Notes under the pieces: generated by a model
What the model was told of the DNA's origin: nothing
Databases searched by the model: none
Seen by the model: the letters and a program-made list of their open reading frames with translations, nothing else
Origin: Psychrobacillus sp044762655
GTDB lineage: Bacteria > Bacillota > Bacilli > Bacillales_A > Planococcaceae
DNA: 64,000 nt
Direction of reading: 5' to 3'
NCBI RefSeq assembly: GCF_044762655.1
Contig: NZ_JBIWER010000002.1
Location: forward strand, 124,001-188,000
Made by a program: the position numbers and the translations under genes
In this document: positions 1 through 8,547 of the stretch, in pieces
Layout of the letters: each line of letters opens with the position of its first letter
How positions within the stretch are numbered: the first letter of the stretch is position 1

Positions 1-509
1 TATTCACTACGCTGTGTTACATGTGCTGAAAAAGCAGCTGGTGTAGCGTGCTGAATCTCAGAAGTTGCTATTAATCCAGTTGCTTTTCCATTAAGCTTAG
101 CTCCTTCGAGGACATTCGCTACTGGTTTATATGGATTATTTGCTAATGATGAGTCAATACCAGGTGTATTTACTACTTTAGGTAAAACACCAACAAATTT
201 ATCGTTGGTTTTGTTTCCAGTTGCTAATGCAGTTCCAGCAGGGGCAGAATCGGTAATAGCAGATTCTGCAGAGTGTGTACTTACTCCGCCTGTCATAATA
301 CTATCTAATGCAAGTGGTTCACCCTTGTACCATTTAGCTAAATTTGTAGCACCAGCACTCGTGCCATCCATTACTAGCATGATAACATTTGCGTCTTTTT
401 TGGAATCATTTTTAGCTTCAACTTTGTCACTTTGGCCGTAATAACCTAATGATCCCAAAGCTACAGCACTTGCGAGAGTTACTCCCATTACTTGTTTGTT
501 TAGTTTCAT
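1..509 (-). CDS. Alkaline phosphatase, N-terminal part (runs off the left edge)
   Basis: Secreted phosphatase releasing inorganic phosphate from phosphomonoesters. The first 169 residues are visible, starting at ATG 507-509 behind a GGAGGAAT ribosome site. They show a signal peptide (MKLNKQVMG, then a hydrophobic stretch ending near residue 25), a metal-site segment VMDGTSAGA, and the nucleophile segment ITDSAPAGTALATGNK, whose serine is the phosphorylated residue in the PhoA family. The rest lies outside the window. No strict Pho box was seen upstream; a TATAAT-like -10 on the minus strand sits at 577-582 with a single TTAACA at 587-592. The family call is firm; induction by phosphate starvation is inferred from the family. 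Confidence 0.9.
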   Translation of the reverse strand, partial: MKLNKQVMGVTLASAVALGSLGYYGQSDKVEAKNDSKKDANVIMLVMDGTSAGATNLAKWYKGEPLALDSIMTGGVSTHSAESAITDSAPAGTALATGNKTNDKFVGVLPKVVNTPGIDSSLANNPYKPVANVLEGAKLNGKATGLIATSEIQHATPAAFSAHVTQRSE

Positions 510-705
510 TGTGTATTCCTCCATCTTCATTTTGATAAAAAATTTGGTGAATATTTCACAATCACGTACATAAATGATTATATAGTTGTTAAGTAAATGG
601 GATATTAATAGAGTGTAAAAACTACTAATTACTTCTTAGGTTAGTAATATAAATATGTAACGCCTTTTGAAGAGTGACGTCTAATTGTAAAAGGGGGAGT
701 ACATC

Positions 706-1155
706 ATGAAAAAGGTCTTTTTACTCTATATTTTATTTATTGAACTCATATTTGGGGGTTGTCAAAATGAAGATAACTCAGCTAATACAATTGGGGAACA
801 TAAAAATGTTCCTGACTATACACCTTCATCGGAGGATGTTGTAGATATGCATGGTGAAATAAAAAATAAAGAGAGATTTGAAGTGTTTCTAAATAATGTT
901 GAAAAAGGCAATAATGATAGTATTAGAGTAGTTAGGTATACGGAGGAAGGTGATCCGATGCTTCATGATCTTGAATATGATGGTGAAGTCATAAAATCCA
1001 CAACAGACACACGAAGAGATAAATTTGGAGCGGGAAGCATTAGCAATGCAACTTGTACTTCAGCAGAGATTGTAGAAACCACGGAAAGAACTGAATATGT
1101 TCTAGAGGGCTGCGATAATACAATAGATAATATTATTTTAGTCACTTGGAAATAG
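706..1155 (+). CDS. DUF4362-type lipoprotein
   Basis: Small secreted protein of 149 residues with a lipoprotein signal: MKK, a hydrophobic run, and lipobox IFGGC with the cysteine near residue 19, so it is probably anchored on the outer face of the membrane. The mature part carries DVVDMHG and EGDPMLHDLEYDG, which recall DUF4362, a Bacillus family of unknown function. Two cysteines (about 112 and 135) could form a disulfide. The ATG follows AAAGGGGGAG. It stands alone between the phosphatase and the riboswitch, and no promoter was identified. The function is unknown. Confidence 0.75.
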   Translation: MKKVFLLYILFIELIFGGCQNEDNSANTIGEHKNVPDYTPSSEDVVDMHGEIKNKERFEVFLNNVEKGNNDSIRVVRYTEEGDPMLHDLEYDGEVIKSTTDTRRDKFGAGSISNATCTSAEIVETTERTEYVLEGCDNTIDNIILVTWK

Positions 1156-1270
1156 TAGGAGATGGGGTTTTCAAGAGATTTTTATTTTTAGAATTACATT
1201 ATCTATTGCTCACTTAAACACAATATGTTAGATTATATAAATGAACTTAACACAATATATAGTATGTTAA

Positions 1271-1432
1271 CGATGAAGAGGTACCTTTATGGTTTAAAAG
1301 GGAATTCGGTAAGATGCCGAAGCTGTCCCCGCAACTGTAAGTGTGGACGACTGTTGAAATAGCCACTGCGAGCAATCGTGGGAAGGTCAGCAGGAGAATG
1401 AAACACGAGCCAGTAGACCTGCCTCTTCATCG
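1271..1432 (+). promoter_or_regulatory. Cobalamin (B12) riboswitch
   Basis: The segment has the conserved adenosylcobalamin aptamer blocks: GCCGAAGCTGTCCCCGCAA, then AGCCACTG, GGGAAGG, and the B12 box GCCAGTAGACCTGCC. The closing P1 helix pairs CGATGAAGAGG (1271-1281) with CCTCTTCATCG (1422-1432) perfectly. It precedes a terminator and a ribonucleotide reductase operon. By analogy with known B12 riboswitches, bound cobalamin should lower expression of the downstream genes. Confidence 0.93.
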
Positions 1433-1528
1433 GTAAGCAACACTTTCTTCGGGGGTTGAGAGGTGGGAGCGAAGGCCTCTATCTCGAACGATTGATATGT
1501 CTTGTTGTTTCCTACTTTTTAAATCTTG

Positions 1529-1569
1529 AGCGATGGCTCAGCCGAAGATGGCTGTGACATCGCTTTTTT
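1529..1569 (+). terminator. Terminator in the riboswitch expression platform
   Basis: AGCGATG (1529-1535) pairs with CATCGCT (1558-1564), extended by an imperfect inner stem, and is followed by a T run. It lies between the aptamer and the reductase start, so it is the likely on/off step of the riboswitch. It also argues against any reductase start upstream of 1604. Confidence 0.85.
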
Positions 1570-1603
1570 GTGTTATACACGTTTAAAAATAGGAGGAACT
1601 CAA

Positions 1604-3829
1604 ATGACAATCATCTCAAACACAACGAAACAAGAAGTATTACATAATCTAATCAAAGAATTTGGGGAAGAGAAAATTGCTCCGCTTATCAAAACACATG
1701 AAAGATGGACACAAAAGCACCCCGAAGGTACAATAGCCGCTTGGTCGAAGTCAATGTCACTGGAAGCTTTAAGCTTTCTAGATGAGCAAGAAACGTACTG
1801 GACCTTTGTAGCTGCACGAATCCATCTAGCAGAAGTTTACGAACAAGTAGCTGAACGAAGAAAAACAACTGCCGATGCGGTATACACAAAATTTGCAAAA
1901 AATGTACATCTCTTAAGTGAAAAAGGCATTTATGATAAACGACTTAAAGAAGCATATTCCCTACCAGAACTTGAACAGCTATCAGAAATCCTCGTACAAG
2001 AAAGAGATTATTTATTTACTTATATCGGTGTAAAGACGTTGTTGGATCGCTATGTAGCAAAGGACTTTGATAAAACAATTGTCGAGTTGCCTCAGGAGCG
2101 CTGGTTAATAATTGCGATGACTCTTATGAAAGACGAGCAAGAAAATCGTATAGAGAAAATAAAAGAAGCCTATTGGGCAATGAGCAGTCTGTACATGACG
2201 GTAGCAACACCAACACTATCTAATGCAGGGAAGCCTCATGGACAGCTTTCTAGCTGTTTTATCGATACGGTAGACGACAGCCTTCAAGGAATCTACGATA
2301 GCAATACGGACGTAGCAACCCTTTCAAAATTTGGTGGCGGTATTGGCGTTTATATGGGCAAAGTGCGTAGTCGTGGGTCTTCTATTAGAGGTTTTGTTGG
2401 AGCTTCAAGCGGTGTACTTCCTTGGATTAAGCAACTTAATAATACGGCGGTAAGTGTGGATCAGCTTGGGCAACGACAAGGAGCAGTAGCTGTTTACTTA
2501 GATGTGTGGCATAAAGATATCTTTACATTTTTAGACCTACGTTTAAATAATGGGGATGATCGGTTACGTGCGCACGATATTTTTACAGGTGTGTGCTTGC
2601 CAGATTTATTTATGGAGAAGGTAAATGCTAGAGAAGAATGGTATTTATTTGACCCGCATGAAGTGCGTCAGCTAAAAGGCTATTCTTTAGAAGATTTTTA
2701 TGATGAAAAACGTGGAGATGGTTCATTCCGCCAAAAATATGAAGAATGCGTATGCGATCACCGTTTGTCTCGTGAAACAGTTCCTGCTATCGACTTGATG
2801 AAGCGAATTATGCGTTCTCAGCTTGAGACAGGTGTGCCGTTTATGTTTTACCGCGATGAGGTCAATCGCAGCAATCCAAACAAACATGCTGGGATGATTT
2901 ATAGTAGTAACCTTTGTACAGAGATTTTCCAAAATCAAAGTGCGACCACATTTGAATCGATTAAACTGGAGGACGATATCATTGTCACTCATCGGAAACC
3001 AGGGGACTTTGTCGTATGTAATCTATCTTCTATAAATTTAGGGAAAGCAGTTCCAGCAGATGCATTGGAAAAGCTAATAAAAATTCAGGTTCGAATGCTC
3101 GACAATGTGATAGACCTCAATATGATTCCAGTTCCTCAAGCTCAGCGCACAAATTCTAGGTATAGAGGAATTGGTCTAGGAACATTTGGCTGGCATCATT
3201 TGCTTGCACTGAAGAATATTCGCTGGGAATCGGATGAAGCAGTGGAGCTTGCGGATACGTTATATGAAAAAATTGCTTACTTGACGATAAAAGCATCTGC
3301 AGAGCTTGCAGAGGAAAAAGGGGCATATCCTTTATTCGAAGGGTCGGATTGGCAAACAGGAGTTTATTTTGACAAACGTCATTACGATAGTGAATCGTGG
3401 AATGAATTACGTGAGCAAGTAAGCGAAAGTGGAATACGAAACGGCTATTTAATGGCAGTTGCTCCGAATTCATCGACGTCCATCTTAGCAGGAAGTACTG
3501 CAAGCATAGATCCTATTTTCCAAAAATCTTACTCAGAAGAGAAGAAGGATTATAAAATTCCGGTTACAGTACCGGATTTAAATTCCGAAACTACGTGGTA
3601 TTACAAATCTGCGTATTTCATTGATCAACACTGGACACTTAAACAAAACGCTGCACGCGGGCGTCATATCGACCAAGGTGTATCGTTAAATTTATATGTG
3701 CAAAATACGATTAAAGCTAAAGAATTATTAGATTTACACCTAGACGCATGGAATAGTGGGCTAAAAACAACTTATTACGTTCGTTCTACTTCCGTAGAGT
3801 TAATAGATTGTGAGTCATGTTCCAGCTAA
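1604..3829 (+). CDS. Class I ribonucleoside-diphosphate reductase, alpha subunit (NrdA/NrdE type)
   Basis: Large catalytic subunit (741 residues) reducing ribonucleoside diphosphates to deoxynucleotides. Visible family blocks are TPTLSNAG, LSSCFIDT with an active-site cysteine, SKFGGGIG, NLCTEI with the catalytic cysteine and glutamate, NSSTSILAGSTAS, and a C-terminal CESC pair expected to be re-reduced by thioredoxin or a glutaredoxin. The ATG at 1604 follows AGGAGG; an in-frame start at 1526 would lie in the terminator hairpin and is rejected. The central block FLDLRLNNGDDRLRAHD is closer to class Ia NrdA than to the B. subtilis NrdE I remember, although a flavodoxin follows as in class Ib. 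The stop overlaps the next start (TAATG). Confidence 0.93.
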   Translation: MTIISNTTKQEVLHNLIKEFGEEKIAPLIKTHERWTQKHPEGTIAAWSKSMSLEALSFLDEQETYWTFVAARIHLAEVYEQVAERRKTTADAVYTKFAKNVHLLSEKGIYDKRLKEAYSLPELEQLSEILVQERDYLFTYIGVKTLLDRYVAKDFDKTIVELPQERWLIIAMTLMKDEQENRIEKIKEAYWAMSSLYMTVATPTLSNAGKPHGQLSSCFIDTVDDSLQGIYDSNTDVATLSKFGGGIGVYMGKVRSRGSSIRGFVGASSGVLPWIKQLNNTAVSVDQLGQRQGAVAVYLDVWHKDIFTFLDLRLNNGDDRLRAHDIFTGVCLPDLFMEKVNAREEWYLFDPHEVRQLKGYSLEDFYDEKRGDGSFRQKYEECVCDHRLSRETVPAIDLMKRIMRSQLETGVPFMFYRDEVNRSNPNKHAGMIYSSNLCTEIFQNQSATTFESIKLEDDIIVTHRKPGDFVVCNLSSINLGKAVPADALEKLIKIQVRMLDNVIDLNMIPVPQAQRTNSRYRGIGLGTFGWHHLLALKNIRWESDEAVELADTLYEKIAYLTIKASAELAEEKGAYPLFEGSDWQTGVYFDKRHYDSESWNELREQVSESGIRNGYLMAVAPNSSTSILAGSTASIDPIFQKSYSEEKKDYKIPVTVPDLNSETTWYYKSAYFIDQHWTLKQNAARGRHIDQGVSLNLYVQNTIKAKELLDLHLDAWNSGLKTTYYVRSTSVELIDCESCSS

Positions 3830-4272
3830 TGAAGGCCATTATTTGTTATTTAAGCTATAGCGGAAACACAGAAGAAATCGCGGAGCTTTTAAAAGTGCGA
3901 TTGGAAGCTCGCAACTTCCATATAGATATGTATAGCATCGGCTATGGAGTGGTTCCGAATTTATATGAATATGACCTTATTTTTCTCGGAACTTTTACTT
4001 GGGATAAAGGAAGTACGCCGGAGGAAATGAAGGATTTTGTAAAAGAGGTTGGAGGCAAGCCAAATAATGTTTATATATTTGGCTCTGGTGACACGCAGTT
4101 TGGTGGAGACGGGCTGTTTTGTAAAGCAGTGGACAAATTAGTTAATTTTTATAACTGTGATTATCCGGGTTTGAAAATAGAACAATCACCGAGAGGCAGC
4201 CAGGAGCAGCTAGTAACTAAATGGCTAGAAGGAGTTTTGGAACATGCAAAAAGCAAAAACATTAGAACCTAG
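3829..4272 (+). CDS. nrdI: Flavodoxin-like NrdI
   Basis: Small FMN-binding electron carrier of 147 residues. The N-terminal SYSGNTEEIAELL is the phosphate-binding loop of flavodoxins, and FLGTFTWDKGSTPEEMKDF resembles the second FMN loop. Lying between the alpha and beta genes, it most likely activates the dimetal/tyrosyl-radical cofactor of the beta subunit, as NrdI does in class Ib systems. Start choice: ATG 3829 overlaps the alpha stop and gives MKAIICYLSYSG, a normal flavodoxin N-terminus; the upstream ATG at 3817 would add four residues inside the alpha gene. The sequence reads more like a general flavodoxin than the short canonical NrdI, so the exact subfamily is open. Confidence 0.8.
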   Translation: MKAIICYLSYSGNTEEIAELLKVRLEARNFHIDMYSIGYGVVPNLYEYDLIFLGTFTWDKGSTPEEMKDFVKEVGGKPNNVYIFGSGDTQFGGDGLFCKAVDKLVNFYNCDYPGLKIEQSPRGSQEQLVTKWLEGVLEHAKSKNIRT

Positions 4273-5275
4273 AAATCCAAATAAATCGACAGGAATTTTC
4301 AACGGTCAGTCAAGCGGCATATTAAACTGGAACGATATTGCGTATCCTCACTGGCATAAGATGTACAAGCGTTTGCTAGGTAACTATTGGCAGGCAGATG
4401 AAATTAATATGTCCAATGATATTAAACAGTTCGCGAGCCTTAGTCAATCGGAGCAGGATGCCTATTTAAAAATTATTGGCTTACTTGCGACATTAGATGC
4501 ACCACAAACACGTACAGCACTTTTACTATCACTTTACGCAACCGACCCATCAGTTCAATCCATTATGGCAGTCATTGCACAGCAGGAAGCGGTACATAAT
4601 GAAAGCTATTCGTATGTACTATCTTCAGTAGTATCACTTGATCAGCAAAATAAGTCATTCGAATTTGGGAGAACAGACGAAATTTTACTCAAGCGCAATC
4701 AAAATATCGCTAAGTATTATAATAATTTCGTAGAAAATCCTACGACAGAGAATATAGTAAAAACCTTAACGTATACAACTTTGCTAGAAGGATTATTTTT
4801 CTATTCAGGCTTTGCCTACTTCTATAATCTTGCTCGCTATAACAAGATGGTTGGGACTTCTACAATGATTAGCTATATTAATCGAGACGAGCTAGAGCAT
4901 GGTAGATTTATATCGGAATTGTTTAGAGCGACTCTTTCTGAAAACCCAGAGCTGAATAACGAAGAACTAATTGGATGGGTATACGAACAATTTAAAGAAT
5001 CCGTAGAATTAGAAATAGAATGGTCGGAGTATGTACTAGCTGATATTGAGGGAATCGAATTAGATGAAATGCATGGGTATATTAAATATCGTGCCAATAA
5101 AATGCTTCGCCTTATTGGGCTGGAAGAAATCTACCCGGAATATGTAGAAAATCCAATGAAATGGATACGTGCCTATGCTGATAATATCGATGGTACAAAA
5201 ACAGATTTCTTTGAACAAAAATCACGTCAATACGTAAAAGTAAATGCAATTGATAATGGATTTGATGATCTATAA
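4244..5275 (+). CDS. Class I ribonucleotide reductase, beta (radical) subunit
   Basis: Ferritin-like subunit of 343 residues carrying the dimetal site and tyrosyl radical. Metal ligands are recognisable: LLATLDAPQT (Asp), QQEAVHNESYSY (Glu and His, with the radical tyrosine four residues after the His), LLEGLFFYSG (Glu), and RDELEHG (Glu and His). No ligand seems replaced, which argues against the metal-free DOPA-radical subclass. The gene overlaps nrdI by 29 nt and has its own AAGGAG site. The operon of three genes ends in a hairpin at 5281-5319. Confidence 0.92.
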   Translation: MQKAKTLEPRNPNKSTGIFNGQSSGILNWNDIAYPHWHKMYKRLLGNYWQADEINMSNDIKQFASLSQSEQDAYLKIIGLLATLDAPQTRTALLLSLYATDPSVQSIMAVIAQQEAVHNESYSYVLSSVVSLDQQNKSFEFGRTDEILLKRNQNIAKYYNNFVENPTTENIVKTLTYTTLLEGLFFYSGFAYFYNLARYNKMVGTSTMISYINRDELEHGRFISELFRATLSENPELNNEELIGWVYEQFKESVELEIEWSEYVLADIEGIELDEMHGYIKYRANKMLRLIGLEEIYPEYVENPMKWIRAYADNIDGTKTDFFEQKSRQYVKVNAIDNGFDDL

Positions 5276-5280
5276 CAAGG

Positions 5281-5319
5281 AAAACGCATGGATGGTCGTA
5301 AACCATTCATGCGTTTTTG
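5281..5319 (+). terminator. Terminator of the reductase operon
   Basis: AAAACGCATGGATGG and CCATTCATGCGTTTT form a long stem with one mismatch and a 7-nt loop, followed by a T-rich tail. Confidence 0.85.
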
Positions 5320-5376
5320 TTTTGGAAAGATTTATATAACATCTAACCATGAAGTTTTCAATGAGCCTCATTTTAT

Positions 5377-5928
5377 TTATACAGTTGCATCGACCAAATG
5401 TGCTGTTTCTAAGCGACGTCGTATGACAACACCAAACCATGCAGCTAGTACTGCTTTAATCACTCCTACGATAATAAATGGAGCCACACCACCCATAAAT
5501 GCTGCTGTCCATGTCAAGTCAGCTATGATTTTTAACCAAACTGTACCGAACACCAATGTAACAACCATACCAATTAAGTTTGCTGCAATCGCATGTGAGA
5601 TTGTGATGCCAAACTTTCTCATGTAAATTCCCATAATAATTGCAGATGGCAAGAATCCAACAATATAGCCACCTGTTGGTCCTACTACAATTCCTAGTCC
5701 GCCTGACATACCACTGAATACTGGCATCCCTACTGCACCGATTAAAATATATACGATTACCGATAATACACCTAATCTCATACCTAAAATGGTAACAACT
5801 AAACCGATTGCAAAAGTTTGTCCTGTGATTGGTACAAGTGGTAAAGGAATCGTCACCTGTGCGAGTATAGCAATAATTGCTGCACCAATTGCTGCTAATA
5901 CGTATTGATAAGTATCACCCTTTTTCAA
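5377..5928 (-). CDS. bioY: Biotin transporter BioY
   Basis: Integral membrane S component for biotin uptake, 183 residues with about six membrane segments. Family blocks are PITGQTFAIG, GAVGMPVFSG and GPTGGYIVGF. I chose TTG 5926-5928 because AAGGGG (5938-5943) lies 9 nt upstream; a TTG at 5944-5946 would start next to the operator without a ribosome site. BioY can work with an ECF energising module or alone; no ATPase is adjacent, although a complete ECF module for another vitamin lies 3 kb away. Regulated by BirA through the palindrome at 5948-5981. Confidence 0.93.
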   Translation of the reverse strand: MKKGDTYQYVLAAIGAAIIAILAQVTIPLPLVPITGQTFAIGLVVTILGMRLGVLSVIVYILIGAVGMPVFSGMSGGLGIVVGPTGGYIVGFLPSAIIMGIYMRKFGITISHAIAANLIGMVVTLVFGTVWLKIIADLTWTAAFMGGVAPFIIVGVIKAVLAAWFGVVIRRRLETAHLVDATV

Positions 5929-5947
5929 AATAAACAGCCCCTTCAAA

Positions 5948-5981
5948 TGTGTTAACCTATTTCAATAAATAGGTTAACACA
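5948..5981 (-). promoter_or_regulatory. BirA operator
   Basis: TGTTAACC and GGTTAACA form a palindrome separated by 14 nt, extended outward by one TG/CA pair and inward by further complementarity. This matches the biotin repressor site of Bacillus bio genes and sits directly upstream of bioY, so biotin-loaded BirA should shut the gene off. Confidence 0.9.
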
Positions 5982-6035
5982 AAGATGTGGAATTGACTAG
6001 TGAGTTTCCGGATTTTTTTAATGGAACAAAACACT

Positions 6036-6072
6036 TGATATACTTTTTATACTTGATATAATAAGTATATCA
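6036..6072 (+). promoter_or_regulatory. Probable HxlR-regulator operator (perfect inverted repeat)
   Basis: TGATATACTT (6036-6045) and AAGTATATCA (6063-6072) are perfect 10-base inverted repeats 17 nt apart, 24 nt before the HxlR gene. An extra ATACTTGATATAAT lies between them. Position and symmetry suggest the binding site of the downstream regulator. Confidence 0.65.
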
Positions 6073-6096
6073 GAAATATAGAAAGGAGCAATCTAT

Positions 6097-6435
6097 TTGG
6101 CGATTTGTCCCAATTTAGAGTTTGCATTTCAAATATTAGGGAAAAAGTGGAATGGTTTTATTTTGCATTATTTATCAACAAATGAACAAATGGAGTACTC
6201 ATTTAGTGAATTGAAAAAAGGTATAACAAATATTACTCCTCGGGCATTATCAAGCTGTTTACAAGAACTTATGGAGTATGGATTAGTAAGCAAAGAGGTA
6301 ACGCTAACCCCCTCTACTACTATTTCATATCGTTTAACAGATCAAGGAAGTGCATTAGTGCAAGCTTTACGCCCGGTACAACAGTGGGCATACGACTATA
6401 AAAAAAGTGAAAAGGAGAATTCAAATGAAAAATAA
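6097..6435 (+). CDS. HxlR-family transcriptional regulator
   Basis: Winged-helix DNA-binding protein of 112 residues. The CPNLEFAFQILGKKW start is typical of HxlR/YodB regulators, in which the early cysteine often senses thiol-reactive or oxidising compounds. The recognition region is ITPRALSSCLQELMEYGLV. It starts with TTG 6097 behind AGAAAGGAGC. It overlaps the next gene by 11 nt and has a symmetric operator upstream, so it probably controls itself and the oxidoreductase in response to redox or electrophile stress. The inducer is unknown. Confidence 0.87.
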   Translation: MAICPNLEFAFQILGKKWNGFILHYLSTNEQMEYSFSELKKGITNITPRALSSCLQELMEYGLVSKEVTLTPSTTISYRLTDQGSALVQALRPVQQWAYDYKKSEKENSNEK

Positions 6436-7345
6436 TCCAATGGCATGCGATTTAGAGACAGGTATTTGCGGAGTTACAGAAGATAATGAAACAGGTCTAA
6501 TGGACTTTAGCCGTCCAAATAAAGAGGTGGAGGTATACTTCTTTAGTGATCCGATTTGTTCGCATTGTTGGGCTCTAGAACCCGAAATAGCTAAATTTAC
6601 TGCAGCTTACGGCGATACGTTTAAAATGCATACAGTGATGGGCGGACTACTGCCTACGTGGGATGGTTTTGCCGATGTTAGCAATGGAATTGGTGGACCG
6701 AAGGATGTTGCAGGACACTGGCGAGAGGTAGGCGAACATTACCGTATGCCAATAGATGGTTCTTTGTGGTTGGATAATCCAGTGCACTCTTCTTACCCCC
6801 CTTCACGTGTATGGAAGATCGTACAATCCGTGAAGGCGGACGCTGCTGAAATCTTTTTACGTAAATTAAGAGAAGCGGTATTTGCCTTCAATGAGAATAT
6901 TGCCGACGAGGAAGTATTAGTGCGCCTCGTTAACGAAATAGGATTAGATGGTAAAGAAATTGTAGAAAAAGCGAACAGTGAAGAGGGAGAACGCCTATTA
7001 CAACAAGACTTTGAGATTGCTCAACGCTTTGGTGTTCGTGGTTTTCCAACGATTATTATAGTTAACAAAGAAAACAAGGGGGTAAAACTGGTTGGTCAAC
7101 GTAGCTATGAAGATTACACAAATGGATTAATGCAAGCATTAGGACAGGAAGAATTGCTACAAGCAAATAAAGCTCCAGCATTACCAACTTTGCTTTCAGA
7201 TGGAAGACGATTATTCTCAAAAGAAATTGAAACCATTTATGGTATTGAACAAGCGGAAGTAGAGGGGGTTGTTCAACAATCTTTCCCGGAAAACGCAGTT
7301 AAATCAGGAACTGTTCTTGGCGAAACATATTATGTACTAGCATAG
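6425..7345 (+). CDS. DsbA-family thioredoxin-fold oxidoreductase (SpxH/FrnE-like)
   Basis: A 306-residue cytoplasmic protein (no signal peptide) with a thioredoxin-like fold. DPICSHCWALEPE carries the CxxC motif at C45 and C48, and VRGFPTIII near residue 207 has the cis-proline. The DPxCxxCWALEP arrangement recalls SpxH/YjbH, the adaptor delivering Spx to ClpXP, and FrnE-like disulfide isomerases; I cannot decide between them. ATG 6425 has AGGAG 8 nt upstream; an in-frame ATG at 6407 inside the regulator gene lacks a ribosome site. Co-transcribed with the HxlR gene, which fits a thiol-stress role. Confidence 0.82.
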   Translation: MKNNPMACDLETGICGVTEDNETGLMDFSRPNKEVEVYFFSDPICSHCWALEPEIAKFTAAYGDTFKMHTVMGGLLPTWDGFADVSNGIGGPKDVAGHWREVGEHYRMPIDGSLWLDNPVHSSYPPSRVWKIVQSVKADAAEIFLRKLREAVFAFNENIADEEVLVRLVNEIGLDGKEIVEKANSEEGERLLQQDFEIAQRFGVRGFPTIIIVNKENKGVKLVGQRSYEDYTNGLMQALGQEELLQANKAPALPTLLSDGRRLFSKEIETIYGIEQAEVEGVVQQSFPENAVKSGTVLGETYYVLA

Positions 7346-7366
7346 ATAAATTCATAAATGAACAAC

Positions 7367-7405
7367 AAAAAGGCCGTATTTTTGTGTAATGGAATACGGT
7401 CTTTT
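7367..7405. terminator. Bidirectional terminator
   Basis: AAAAGGCCGTATT (7368-7380) pairs with AATACGGTCTTTT (7393-7405) with one wobble. It separates the convergent DsbA-like and VOC genes and has T-rich flanks on both strands. Confidence 0.8.
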
Positions 7406-7419
7406 AGCATGCATATTTA

Positions 7420-7788
7420 TTAATTCCACTCTAATATTTCGATACGATTACCAAATGGGTCATGTACATATATTCGATCTGCTCCTGGCAGGTCGGTATC
7501 TACTACAAAACTTACTTCACTTTTATACAAATGTGCCTTTAATGCCTCTAAATTTTCTATTTGAAATGCGGGATGTGCTTTTTTTGCAGGTGCAAAGGGT
7601 TCTTCAATACCTATATGGATTTGATAAGAGCCGAATGAAAACCAAACGCCACCTCGTTTTTTAAGAAGCTCTGGCTTTTCTACTTCTGTAAATCCTAAAA
7701 TTTTCCCATAAAATGTTCTTGCAGATGACTCTGAACCCTTTGGAGCAGCTAATTGAACATGATCGATTGATTGAAATACAAATGACAT
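7420..7788 (-). CDS. VOC-family (glyoxalase/bleomycin-resistance fold) protein
   Basis: A 122-residue vicinal-oxygen-chelate protein with one paired beta-alpha-beta-beta-beta module. Likely metal residues are His10 (SIDHVQLAAP), His58 (YQIHIGIEE) and a C-terminal Glu (GNRIEILEW); DPFGNRIE is a characteristic block. The ATG follows GGGAGGGA. The family includes lyases, dioxygenases and drug-binding proteins, so the substrate cannot be named. It appears monocistronic. Confidence 0.85.
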   Translation of the reverse strand: MSFVFQSIDHVQLAAPKGSESSARTFYGKILGFTEVEKPELLKKRGGVWFSFGSYQIHIGIEEPFAPAKKAHPAFQIENLEALKAHLYKSEVSFVVDTDLPGADRIYVHDPFGNRIEILEWN

Positions 7789-7874
7789 CGTTAATCCCTC
7801 CCTATACTTACATTTTAATAAAAAGCTAGTGATAAGGATAATTTATAAAAGTCATTAATAAGTATAAGGAATTC

Positions 7875-8384
7875 TTATGAAAGTTTTCCTAATATTTTGA
7901 TAACCGTATTTTTATTCCGAGCTGTGGAGGGAATACCGAGCTTTCGCTCAAAAAATGCATTTGTAAATTTCGTTTGATGATAATTTTTAGAGAGGTTAAT
8001 AATCACATTTTGTTTATTCCAAACAACAAACTCATCATCAATTAAGCTTGAAAGCATTTCTTGTTGTTCTTCAGAAATTTCCTGAACCAAAAACATCACA
8101 TACACTTGCTCTTTCGAAAAGATTGGAAGTTGTACGATTTCCGCTAACTCTTCTTTAGAGCGGACTGCAACAGGTATTTCAAATCCATACGATTCTCTGA
8201 GAGCAGCCTCAATCGACGGGGCATCAGCATCAATAACAGATTGTTCTACAAGTACGTTTCCTGTCTGAATATAGGTTTGGACATTTTCATAGCCCATCTC
8301 CATAAAAAGAGCCTTCAATGATTTCATGTCTACTTTATTTTTAGCTCCAAGATTGATCCCACGAAGTAATACTACTGATGGCAT
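7875..8384 (-). CDS. DUF1697 family protein
   Basis: A 169-residue cytoplasmic protein. MPSVVLLRGINLGAKNKVDM, TYIQTGNV and the C-terminal TARNKNTV are hallmarks of DUF1697, a widespread family of unknown function. ATG 8382-8384 was chosen since AAAGGAG (8393-8399) is 8 nt upstream; ATG 8388-8390 is too close to it. No operon partner; 163 nt separate it from ykoC with no terminator found. Nothing in the sequence gives a biochemical role. Confidence 0.82.
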   Translation of the reverse strand: MPSVVLLRGINLGAKNKVDMKSLKALFMEMGYENVQTYIQTGNVLVEQSVIDADAPSIEAALRESYGFEIPVAVRSKEELAEIVQLPIFSKEQVYVMFLVQEISEEQQEMLSSLIDDEFVVWNKQNVIINLSKNYHQTKFTNAFFERKLGIPSTARNKNTVIKILGKLS

Positions 8385-8547
8385 CTTCATCACTCCTTTG
8401 CGAATCTCGATTTGCAGCACATTACGTCGTCAATTTCATTCGTTCAGTCAGTCACGTACCTAAGTATGCTCCTTTCCTCTCTCAATCATTTCCTAGTACT
8501 GCACTACATCTCAATATTCGTTTAAAATCAAAATCTCTACCTCTATA

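Noticed and set aside
1526..1603. In-frame upstream start for the reductase alpha subunit
   Set aside because: It would lie inside the riboswitch terminator hairpin, whereas ATG 1604 has AGGAGG at correct spacing.
5288..5626. Plus-strand open frame of 112 codons
   Set aside because: It is antisense to bioY and begins in the reductase terminator.
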